In this document: positions 20,913 to 29,900 of the stretch, one piece after another
Layout: each line of letters begins with the position of its first letter
Position numbering within the stretch: position 1 is the first letter of the stretch
Made by a program: the position numbers and the translations under genes
Notes under the pieces: model-generated
Seen by the model: only the letters and a program-made list of their open reading frames with translations
Database searches by the model: none
What the model was told of the DNA's origin: nothing
DNA from: a virus
Length of the DNA: 64,000 bases
Reading direction: 5' to 3' (one strand)
Virus record (IMG/VR): IMGVR_UViG_3300030107_004270
Location: 276-64,275 of that record

Positions 20913-23296
20913 TGATTGACGAATCCTTACTTAAATCGAGTTTTGCAGGAAAAGATGGTTTCTCCTGGTGGATAGGCCGTGTTGCTCATCCAGACTATTG
21001 GAAGAATACTAACCTGGCATTGCAAAATCTTGGTGAAATGGCTCAAAGAGTTAAAGTTAGAATCGTAGGGTATCATCCTTGGGATGACACTCTACCTGAA
21101 TCTGAACTTCCTTGGGCTCATGTTGCTATGGATGCAGTAACTGGTGGTGGTCAAGGAACCAGAGGAGATACCTTGGCTCTTGTTGGTGGTGAAACTGCCA
21201 TTGGATTCTTTTTAGATGGCGAAGAGGCACAGCAACCAGTTATTATAGGATTGTTGCATCGGTCTGCGAATGTATCGGATACTATTTCAGAATCTGAAAT
21301 AAGTTCAGCAGGAAGTAGTCAGTTTAAAAATATGACTGGATTCCCTGCTGGTAAAGCACCTGCTACTGCTAGAAGAGCACCAAAATTTCAATCTAGAACA
21401 GGAACTAAAAATAGTCAAGGTGCGGTTACAAACACAGGACAGGTAGAAAAACCAACTGTTTTAGATTATGTAGATCTCGATGGTAATATTGATCAAGATG
21501 CATTTAAAGCAGCTAAACAAAGCTTCAAAGAAAATGGTGCTGGTGTTGGTATGGTAGATGCCCAAGGTTCGGCAGCATTAAAAGCAGCTGAGGAAAAAAA
21601 TACTAAGGACGTTGTAAAACCAGACAAGTGTGGCAAGGGTATAATTAGTGATATTGCTACGAGTCTTGAGAATTTTATTGCATTCACGAATTCTCTTGAA
21701 AAAGATTTTGATGATTATATAAATCCTCTCACCAATGAGATTGTTGATATGACATTGGAGATAAAAAGAACTGCAAAACATATTGCTGGTATTATAAAGA
21801 AGATTATTAATAGTGCTCGTACTGGAATGATCAAGAAGATCATGGGAGCGTTTAAAATTTTTCAAATCCTTAATAAAAAATTTAATCCTCTTGATTTCTT
21901 CTTAGGTCCAGCTGCTAAGAAAGCATTTATAAAAATTATTGATATAGTATGGTGTTTATTTCAGAAAATGTTTGGAGATATATTTGGTTTCCTTAAAAAT
22001 ATGCTGGAGAATTTGATTACAAAAATTATTAATGGTCCTCTTTGTGCAGTTGAGCAATTTGTTGCTGGTATATTAAACAAAGTATTTGGTATTCTTGAAG
22101 GATTCTTGCAACCAATATTAGATGGAATTAGTTGGTTGCTTGGTGGACTGGGAAGTGTTATGGATATTCTCAATCAAGCAAGTAGTTTGGCGAGACAAAT
22201 TCTTAGTTGGCTTGCATGTACTGGAGTTGAGTGTAAACCTGCTAAAAAATGGAAGAGTAGTCAAGTTGCATCTATTTTGGGCCCAGTAGATAAATGGGAA
22301 GATACTATTGAAAGTATGAATTTCATGAAAGGAATTCAAAAAGACCTTAAAGAATGGGAATCGGGGATAGGAACATCTAAGATTATGAAATGGTTTAATG
22401 GTGAAGATACGGAAGAAGCAGAAGGTGTTGAGGTAAATGGAGTTAGTATTTTAGATCTTTTGGGTACTATTAAAAAGTTATCGGGAGGAAAGATAGATCC
22501 AACAAATATTTTAGGATCAATTGAGGGTGCTATTGGTAGTCTTTCTATATTTGGTAATGGTAATTCTGCATATAGTGCATGTGATGAACACATATGGAAT
22601 CCTAAGACTCAATATGATTTAATTAGTATACCTATCGGACATACTCATTGGACTTGTATTCCACCTATAAGTGAAATTAATGGTACTGGATTTGGTGCAG
22701 TTACAAAACCAATAGTTGATGCTGAAGGAAGAATATTCTCAATTGAAGTTGTTTATGGTGGATCAGGGTATGAAACTAATACAACGATTGCAATTATTGA
22801 TAGGACTAATCATGGATCAGGAGCTCGTGGTAAGGTAATAGTGGAAAATGGATCAGTAAAAGAGGTTGTTTTATTACAACAAGGATCTGGTTATTGTGGT
22901 GGTGATAATAGTCAACTCCTTATAGATATACCCAAGGGTTCTGGTGGTATAGGAACTTCAGTTGTTGGTGTAGTTACTAGTGTCTATGTTGATAGACCAG
23001 GAATTGGTTATACATCTGGAGATACTATTGATATTGGTGGTACAATTGTTCCTATAAGAGTAACTCCAGGAAATGGATCTATTGTATATGTTGATCCAAC
23101 TCCTACTGATGGTTTTGGATTCTCTAAACGTCCAAGAGTTACAATAAATAGTACTACTGGATTTGGTGCAGAAATTATTCCTATTATGAAGTATAATGTT
23201 CAGTTTACAGATGATTCTGCTGGTGTTAGACCTCTCATAGGCATCACAAGTGTCATTGATTGTCCTCCAGAAGACCACGTATTTAATAGTAATTGA
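20912..23296 (+). CDS. 5: Baseplate hub/spike protein gp5-like, OB-fold type
   Basis: 794 residues. The N-terminal domain (GKDGFSWWIGRVAHPDYWKN, AQRVKVRIVGYHPWDDTLPE, LPWAHVAMDAVTGGG, ETAIGFFLDGEEAQQPVIIG) is the gp5 OB fold. No T4-type lysozyme triad is visible. Residues about 260-450 are hydrophobic, helix-rich (TAKHIAGIIKKIINSARTGMIKKI, FLQPILDGISWLLGGLGSVM). The last third has repeats of the GSGY type (YGGSGYETNTTIA, LQQGSGYCGG, RPGIGYTSGDTI), probably beta structure. It thus forms the central spike base. The gene overlaps CP12 by 1 nt; the next gene supplies the needle-like tip. Confidence 0.82.
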   Translation: MIDESLLKSSFAGKDGFSWWIGRVAHPDYWKNTNLALQNLGEMAQRVKVRIVGYHPWDDTLPESELPWAHVAMDAVTGGGQGTRGDTLALVGGETAIGFFLDGEEAQQPVIIGLLHRSANVSDTISESEISSAGSSQFKNMTGFPAGKAPATARRAPKFQSRTGTKNSQGAVTNTGQVEKPTVLDYVDLDGNIDQDAFKAAKQSFKENGAGVGMVDAQGSAALKAAEEKNTKDVVKPDKCGKGIISDIATSLENFIAFTNSLEKDFDDYINPLTNEIVDMTLEIKRTAKHIAGIIKKIINSARTGMIKKIMGAFKIFQILNKKFNPLDFFLGPAAKKAFIKIIDIVWCLFQKMFGDIFGFLKNMLENLITKIINGPLCAVEQFVAGILNKVFGILEGFLQPILDGISWLLGGLGSVMDILNQASSLARQILSWLACTGVECKPAKKWKSSQVASILGPVDKWEDTIESMNFMKGIQKDLKEWESGIGTSKIMKWFNGEDTEEAEGVEVNGVSILDLLGTIKKLSGGKIDPTNILGSIEGAIGSLSIFGNGNSAYSACDEHIWNPKTQYDLISIPIGHTHWTCIPPISEINGTGFGAVTKPIVDAEGRIFSIEVVYGGSGYETNTTIAIIDRTNHGSGARGKVIVENGSVKEVVLLQQGSGYCGGDNSQLLIDIPKGSGGIGTSVVGVVTSVYVDRPGIGYTSGDTIDIGGTIVPIRVTPGNGSIVYVDPTPTDGFGFSKRPRVTINSTTGFGAEIIPIMKYNVQFTDDSAGVRPLIGITSVIDCPPEDHVFNSN

Positions 23297-23298
23297 TT

Positions 23299-23895
23299 AT
23301 GGCATTAACTAAAGAAGACGTTCAAAAAGAAGTAGATAGAATAATTGACGAAAAGTTAGAGAACTATTTTCGTATGTCTAGACCTGGTTTTGCAATTGAA
23401 TCTGGTGTAATGACAGGAGGCCATGGACTTAGTGAATTCTGTATGACTACTGATACTTTACAATGTATTCATTTCTATAAGGATGGACAATGTAAAATAG
23501 GATCTGAGAAAGCTCTTGAATTGCAGTCTGGACAAAAAGCAGGGGAAGATGAGTGTGCTGTCTCTATAAAAGCAATTGGTGGTGATGTTGTAATCGAAGC
23601 ACCTTCTGGAGATGTAATTCTTAAAGGAGTTAATATACAACTACATGCAGATGAAGATTTGCATTTAGAAGGAAATAATATGGTTAACATGTATACTCCT
23701 AACTTTGAAGTTATGAGTGACAAAACAAATTTGGTTGCTGTGAGTACACTATTTGCCTTGGGTGGTGGTAGTTCAGTATTCCATAGTAATATTGATGCTG
23801 AAATGACTTCTGGTGTTGATCTTGCTGCTGGTGATTGGTTAACTAAATTGGTTAATATTCAAGATGATCTTAAAAAACTAAGTGTATTTGTATAA
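23299..23895 (+). CDS. Spike/needle-like beta-helix protein
   Basis: 198 residues from ATG 23299; an upstream TTG at 23293 is disregarded. A helical N-terminus (MALTKEDVQKEVDRIIDEKL) is followed by a repetitive strand region: GLSEFCMTTDTLQCIHFYKDG, AVSIKAIGGDVVIEAPSGDVILKGVNIQLHADEDLHLEGNNMV, like the triple-stranded beta helix that forms the gp5 C-terminal needle in T4 (which has VxGxxxxx repeats). Here the helix is a separate gene following the hub OB-fold gene. Its role in membrane piercing is inferred from context. Confidence 0.7.
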   Translation: MALTKEDVQKEVDRIIDEKLENYFRMSRPGFAIESGVMTGGHGLSEFCMTTDTLQCIHFYKDGQCKIGSEKALELQSGQKAGEDECAVSIKAIGGDVVIEAPSGDVILKGVNIQLHADEDLHLEGNNMVNMYTPNFEVMSDKTNLVAVSTLFALGGGSSVFHSNIDAEMTSGVDLAAGDWLTKLVNIQDDLKKLSVFV

Positions 23896-23898
23896 AGT

Positions 23899-24765
23899 AT
23901 GGCACGAGTAACAACAATTGATTGTCCAAAGATTCTTGTAAGTCCTTTAGACACATCCAAAACAACACTAGCTGGTTTAGCAAACCCAGGATGTCTAGTT
24001 AATACTGGAGTTAATTTTTTTGGTGGAGCAATAAGTCTTGGAGTGGCAAAGGCAGCAGTTAATATTGGACCACCTATTACAATTCCTGGACTCTCATTAC
24101 CATTTTCATTGTGGGTGGATGGTATCTCTGTCTTCATGGGTATAACTAACTTTGTTGGTGCAAGATTCTCTTTTGCTTTTGTTCAAGATAATGGATTCCA
24201 TCAGAAGAATGGTGCTAGTAATTCAAATGGTGCAAGTGTTAAGAATGCTATAAAGATTGCTAATACTATTGAAATTACAAATGGACTTGCACAAGAAAAT
24301 GCAATTGCAGGTACTGCTGGTGTAACTGTTTCACCAATTAATACTTGTTATGCGATGAAGAATAAGAGTTTTGATATTCCTCATCCAAATAAAGAAGGTC
24401 ATAGATTAAGACATGTTTGTGTTGAGGGCCCAGAGTCTGCAATTTATATAAGGGGTAGACTAACTGGAAAAAATATGATAGAATTACCAGAGTACTGGGA
24501 TGGTTTAGTTGATCGTGATAGTATTACAGTTAATCTTACTCAAATTAAAACTTCACAAGATTTAATTGTTGATTCAATTGAAAAGAATTATATTAAAATT
24601 ATTTCTGGTAATGCAACAAAGATTGATTGTTTTTATCATGTATGGGCAAATAGAATAGGACCAGAATTACACGTTGAATATAAAGGAGAGTCACCTGCTG
24701 ATTATCCTGGAGATCAATCAGAACATTCAATTGCAGGTTATCATTATGATCGTAGGGAGGATTAA
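23899..24765 (+). CDS. Virion protein with tail-associated C-terminal domain
   Basis: 288 residues. The N-terminal half is a hydrophobic, Gly/Ala-rich segment (VNTGVNFFGGAISLGVAKAA, PPITIPGLSLPFSLWVDGI) then an Asn/Ala/Lys repeat zone (NGASNSNGASVKNAIKIAN). The C-terminal half (FDIPHPNKEGHRLRHVCVEG, PESAIYIRGRLTGKNMIELP, EYWDGLVDRDSITVNLTQI, IDCFYHVWANRIGPE) matches a domain that I associate with tips of cyanophage fibres. Joining such a domain to a hub-region protein is of interest. It may be the central tip or a hub-linked fibre adaptor. Confidence 0.65.
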   Translation: MARVTTIDCPKILVSPLDTSKTTLAGLANPGCLVNTGVNFFGGAISLGVAKAAVNIGPPITIPGLSLPFSLWVDGISVFMGITNFVGARFSFAFVQDNGFHQKNGASNSNGASVKNAIKIANTIEITNGLAQENAIAGTAGVTVSPINTCYAMKNKSFDIPHPNKEGHRLRHVCVEGPESAIYIRGRLTGKNMIELPEYWDGLVDRDSITVNLTQIKTSQDLIVDSIEKNYIKIISGNATKIDCFYHVWANRIGPELHVEYKGESPADYPGDQSEHSIAGYHYDRRED

Positions 24766-24767
24766 AA

Positions 24768-26579
24768 ATGGGATTATTTGATGTTACTAATTACATAGAT
24801 CCAAGTTGGTCTACTTCTATCTTTGATGAGAATGAAAAGAATAATAATGAAGCAGAAAAAAATAAGACAAGAGTAGAATTTATTATAGAAGAATTGGAAG
24901 AGTTGATTAAAATGAAAGAAGATCAGAGAGAACAACTCTTAGATCAACTTCAATTATTAGATATTTCTATTGATAGATATGATACTCTTCTTATAGACAT
25001 AGATGCTAAGATACCCCCATTGCTTAAGAATATTAATGATAAGATAGATGAGTTAGAAGTAGCATATGATAATAGAATTACGACTGGTTGTAGAAATTCT
25101 TTAAAATGGGTTCCAATTGGATGGGAAGATGATGATGGAGATCCAATAATTATTTACGAGGCTCAAAGGAATGCATTACAAATTGTTAATAGAATTGAAG
25201 CCTTTGATGGTAGTACAGTTGAAGAAAGACATGGAGTAACTGATCCACTTACTATAGTGAAGGGGTATTTTGGGTATAAGTATTATAGGAAACCTCTTAA
25301 TAGAGATTTTGGATCAAATTTAATTACAAATTTTAATGGTAGTGTAGTTTCTGGTAGTAGTACTATAACTGCATTACATTATGAATTTGATAGTGTATCT
25401 GGACAAGATGGGTTAGAAATTAGAATTGGAGATGAAATAACTGATGGTGTGGAGGAGACTCATGCATGGAGTGTGGGAAATCTTCCTAAAGTCACAGGAT
25501 TGGGAACTACATTAGGGTTTAGTGGTATTACAACAACTGTTAGTGGTAGTATATCTATTGGTACTACTATATTATCAATAGTTGGAATGGGAACCACTAC
25601 AAGAGCAACTGTTGGTTCTGGAATAGGGAGAACTAATATCTTACCAGATTATACAACGGTTGTTGGTCATGGGGTTGGATCGACAACTTATTCATATTAT
25701 GATACTAATGCTGGTGTTTTGAGTACTAGAACACGTAATGTTACTCATCTTATATTAAATCAACCTGCTATAGGAAGCACAGTTACTTCTTCATTTAATG
25801 TTGGAATAGTATCTGCTGTTCCTGCTATCTTTACTGATAGTCCTGCATCAATTACCATAAATGAGGGTGAACTGAATGTTATAAGAACCGCTTCTGATAT
25901 TGATAAAGATTTTGATTTTTTAAAGAATCCATTAGACCCTGTGAGTATTGGTATTATAGATGGTTCTAGTAAGCATGGTATTGGACATACAGCATATATA
26001 ACGAACAATTCACATCCAAAAGGTCCATTAGATTGGAGGCAGGTAAGATGTTATACTTATAAAGAACCTAATGGTTCTTTAAGATTGTTTGATCCAGAAC
26101 CTTTGGTTGGTGCTGGAAGAGCTGTTTATCATAGTGGAAATTCAGCGTGGCCTGTAACTATTGACGATGATGATAATGAGATTTATGCTTTTGAGGGACA
26201 GATTGTTATAGTTCAAGGAAATACTACTGTTAGTGATCCTGATGATGAGGATGGAGTAGGAGCAGGTAAAAATATTGGTACAAGTGCTCAGTCTCCATTG
26301 AATCCATCTGGTGCTACTTGTACTGCTTGCGATAATGCTATAGCAGCAGCAGAAGCAGCATATACACAAGCAGTAACTGATAATCTAGATAAGGCACGAT
26401 TATATGCAGTACAGGCACAGGCATTGAGAGACTGTAGAGATGATAAAGAACTTTCAGCGTATGGATTATTGCAAGCTGCAGCAGATACTAGAAAGCAATT
26501 GGATAAATTTAGAAGACAAGTTAATGAATTGAAAGACCTTCAGAATTCAGAAGGTGAAAATTTGGAATCTTATACTTGA
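24768..26579 (+). CDS. Large structural protein with coiled-coil ends
   Basis: 603 residues, start ATG immediately after the preceding stop, following AGGGAGG. It opens with a coiled coil (residues about 30-105: RVEFIIEELEELIKMKEDQREQLLDQLQ), then a strand-rich central part full of Gly/Ser/Thr (SVVSGSSTITALHYEFDSVS, FSGITTTVSGSISIGTTILS), and ends with an Ala-rich helical segment (CTACDNAIAAAEAAYTQAV, LQAAADTRKQLDKFRRQVNEL). A CxxC (TACDN preceded by CT) is present near 525. No enzyme signature is seen. Position after the spike genes suggests a baseplate or tail-fibre-linking protein. The promoter of the next gene begins in its last codons. Confidence 0.65.
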   Translation: MGLFDVTNYIDPSWSTSIFDENEKNNNEAEKNKTRVEFIIEELEELIKMKEDQREQLLDQLQLLDISIDRYDTLLIDIDAKIPPLLKNINDKIDELEVAYDNRITTGCRNSLKWVPIGWEDDDGDPIIIYEAQRNALQIVNRIEAFDGSTVEERHGVTDPLTIVKGYFGYKYYRKPLNRDFGSNLITNFNGSVVSGSSTITALHYEFDSVSGQDGLEIRIGDEITDGVEETHAWSVGNLPKVTGLGTTLGFSGITTTVSGSISIGTTILSIVGMGTTTRATVGSGIGRTNILPDYTTVVGHGVGSTTYSYYDTNAGVLSTRTRNVTHLILNQPAIGSTVTSSFNVGIVSAVPAIFTDSPASITINEGELNVIRTASDIDKDFDFLKNPLDPVSIGIIDGSSKHGIGHTAYITNNSHPKGPLDWRQVRCYTYKEPNGSLRLFDPEPLVGAGRAVYHSGNSAWPVTIDDDDNEIYAFEGQIVIVQGNTTVSDPDDEDGVGAGKNIGTSAQSPLNPSGATCTACDNAIAAAEAAYTQAVTDNLDKARLYAVQAQALRDCRDDKELSAYGLLQAAADTRKQLDKFRRQVNELKDLQNSEGENLESYT

Positions 26580-26604
26580 CATACCGTAACAATACTGGTA
26601 CAAT
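26576..26604 (+). promoter_or_regulatory. Sigma70-type promoter for the 26626 gene
   Basis: TTGACA (26576-26581), 17-nt spacer, TACAAT (26599-26604), TGG extended -10. It starts in the stop codon of the preceding structural gene. Confidence 0.75.
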
Positions 26605-26625
26605 AAAGAACCAAGGGAAATTTTA

Positions 26626-26817
26626 ATGGAAATCCAAAGAGAAGCACTCAGAGAACTTCAATCATTAGCAGAGGACATGGCAGAGTATTTCTGTGACGAG
26701 CATGGAGTGAGTGGTGAAACGTATTGGACGTGTGTTGAATCCATAGCACAGGTGAAACTTTTAGAGGTAACTGGTAAGGTAATATTTAATTTAGATGATA
26801 GCCCAGAGCAAAATTAG
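26626..26817 (+). CDS. 63-residue acidic hypothetical protein (early-type)
   Basis: A helical acidic protein (MEIQREALRELQSLAEDMAE, YFCDEHGVSGETYWTCVES, then IAQVKLLEVTGKVIFNLD). C23 and C36 could bind metal or form a disulfide. The family is not recognised; the region VSGETYWTCVESIAQVK looks conserved-like. It has its own host-type promoter and terminator and is surrounded on both sides by late structural genes, so it is probably expressed early, unlike its neighbours. Confidence 0.75.
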   Translation: MEIQREALRELQSLAEDMAEYFCDEHGVSGETYWTCVESIAQVKLLEVTGKVIFNLDDSPEQN

Positions 26818-26851
26818 CTTTTTGTTTCAAAAATCGGGCAAAAAAAACTCA

Positions 26852-26878
26852 GGGTATTTTTTGGCAAAATACCCTTTT
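26852..26878 (+). terminator. Rho-independent terminator after the 26626 gene
   Basis: GGGTATTTT (26852-26860), loop TTGGC, AAAATACCC (26866-26874), followed by TTTT. A 9-bp stem. Confidence 0.85.
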
Positions 26879-26889
26879 CAATTAACTTT

Positions 26890-26897
26890 GATAAATA
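26890..26897 (+). promoter_or_regulatory. Late promoter GATAAATA
   Basis: GATAAATA, 31 nt before ATG of the giant virion gene; matches NATAAATA. It follows the terminator directly. Confidence 0.7.
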
Positions 26898-26927
26898 AGT
26901 TAGAAGAAAAATTAGTGTGCTAATACA

Positions 26928-29900
26928 ATGCCCCTTTCTAGGTTAGAAAACTTTCTGATTAATACTGATGGGAATATTCTTTATGTAAACCCGTCAGATT
27001 TAGATGCAACAGATAGTTTTGATAATAAAGGTAATTCCTTAACAAGGCCCTTCAAGACAATACAAAGAGCATTCCTGGAAGCAGCAAGGTTCTCATATCA
27101 AAGTGGTGCAAATAATGATAGGTTCGATAGGACCACAATCATGTTGTATCCAGGTACTCATTATATTGATAATAGACCAGGACTTTCAGTAAAAGATAAT
27201 GGTGGTACAATACAGTATTATGATCAATCTGGAACTGGTATTAGTCCAGCAGTCGCAAATTTAGAACTAACTAATTCTTCAATCTTCAACCTAGAAAACG
27301 CAGCAAACGTATTATATAAGTTTAACTCTGTTGATGGTGGTGCAATCATACCAAAGGGAACATCACTTGTTGGTATGGATCTTAGAAAAACAAAGATTAA
27401 ACCACTTTATGTTCCAGACCCAGAAGATCCAGCAGTTAATAGAACATCAATTTTCCGTGTAACTGGTGGTTGCTATTTCTGGCAGTTTAGTATTTTCGAT
27501 GGAGATAAACCAGTATTTTATAACTTAGACTATTCTAAGAAAGCAAATCCTACATACTCTCATCATAAAATAACGACATTTGAGTATGCAGACGGTATTA
27601 ACACTAAAACACTAACAGGTACTACTGATCTTCAACAGTATTATTTCAAGGTAATGAATGCCTATGGTGATGATACTGGAAATAGGGAAATTACCAATTA
27701 TCCTGATAAGAAGGACTTTGAACCAAATAGTGCAGAATTTAAGATTGTTGGTGATCTTGCCGATAACCCACTTACACTTTCAGAACTTACTGCTGCTGGA
27801 GATATTGCAAGTGTTACAACTGAAGTAGCACACAAATTAACTGTAGATGATAGAATCGTTGTTTCTGGTATAAACACTTCTCTTTATAATGGAACTTATA
27901 ATGTAACTGGTATTACTAGTGAAAGGAAGTTTAATTATCAGTTAGCATCTACTCCTAACGATTTAGTAGTAACTCTTACTTCTTCAGCAAAAGTAGAACT
28001 TTCACCAGATACGGTACAAGGATCATCTCCATATATTTTCAACTGTTCACTACGTTCTGAGTATGGAATGTGTGGATTGAACGCTGATGGTGATAAAGCG
28101 ACTGGATTTAAGTCGATGGTTGTTGCCCAGTTTACTGGATTATCTCTACAGAAGGATAATAATGCTTTTGTGGTATATGATAAGGCAACTGGTAACTGGT
28201 TGACTAATAATCAAGCACCATTAGGAGAAAAACCACTTTATAGTAATGAGGATGCTACATTTAAGACAAATTACGATAACTACCATATTAGGTCATCTAA
28301 CGATGCCTTTATTCAGGCAGTTTCCGTGTTTGCGATTGGATTCTCTAATCATTTCCTTACAGAGAGTGGTGCTGACCAATCAATTACGAACTCAAACTCA
28401 AACTTTGGTTCAAAAGCACTAGTATCTAAAGGATATAGAAAATCTTCATTTGATAGAGATAATACAGGTTATATTACTCATATTGTTCCACCAAAAGATC
28501 TTCAAGAGAAGGAATTTAATAGTCTTTGGAGAGCACTTGATGTTACCAAAACTGTAAGTGTAGGAACAACCTCAAAATTATTCTTAAAAGGTGCTACTGA
28601 TTTAGATAATACTCCAACAAATATCACTAATGGATATAGAGTTGGATCTAAATCAAATGAATCACTTTATATTAATGTCAATGTCGATGGAGTTGAGTCT
28701 ACTCATACAACTCCAGTTTTGATGCAAGCAGGAGCAAATGGAATTGTTAATCTTGCTCTTACTGGACCTACTTCAGAAAAGAGATTTGCAGTTTCTCATG
28801 TTAATGCTTCAAATGACACTTTGAACTTTGCTACTAATCATAATTTCATAACTGCTGAATCTGTAAGAGTTTATAGTGATACTGGATATACTCCAGATGG
28901 TATAACAAATGAATCTCAAATTTATTATGTAATAAGTGCTTCTGCAAGTTCAATTAAGTTAGCAAAAACAATTAATAATGCTAATGACGGTAAAGCAATA
29001 GACATTAAGAATACTCTTGGTGGTTTATTGGAAGTTGTAAGTAGAGTAACAGATAAAGTACCTGGAGATCCTGGACATCCAGTTCAGTGGGATACTGCTG
29101 CTACTCAATGGTATGTTACTGGTGCAGGAACATCTGCTATCAATAACATGTATCAGGCATTTAAAGATAATACAGCAAAAATTGAAAAGAATAATGCTAC
29201 AACATACATTAAGCGTTATGCAGAAAATCGTGACCCTAAAAACAGAATTTATAAGTTACGTTATGTAATTCCTAAAGAGTATGAAGGTGCTAAAATTGCA
29301 AAAGCACCAGAGAAATATTATATTCTTCAAGAATCTTCAACAACTACTGAAGAATCTTCAATTGCAAATGTAATCTCTAATAGAAATCCTCGTACTATTG
29401 TTGGTGTTAGTACTAGTGGTACTTTAGTAACAGTTAAAACTAAGCAACCTCATAATCTACAGATAAATGATAGAGTTCTTCTAAAAAATGTAAAGAGTAG
29501 TCTTAATGCTACTGGATTGGATAATATAGGATTTAATGGTCATTATTATGTTGTTGGTACACCTTCAACTAAGTCATTTACATATAATGTTGTAGGTGAT
29601 GGTGGAACATTTACTAATGATTATGCAAGTCCTCCAAGATTTTCTAGAAATCAATATGACAGTACATATGTAATTAATGAAGTTGAAACAGTTCAGGAAT
29701 ATATTCCAAATGAAGGTACGGTTATTGGTCAGGATGGTATTTACTACTTAACCTGTGTAATATCGAATATATCTCCTACTACTACAAACTTTACTAGTCA
29801 TAGGTATAAGCAACCTTTATTTAATGCATATCCAACACTTGATAAGGATAATTTTGCATTAGATCCACTTCAGAGTAAATCTTATGCATCTAATGAAATT

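Noticed and set aside
21578-22593. Several minus-strand ORFs within the gp5-like gene
   Set aside because: Shadow frames of A+T-rich sequence; no ribosome sites, Ser/Asn/Ile-rich translations typical of antisense.
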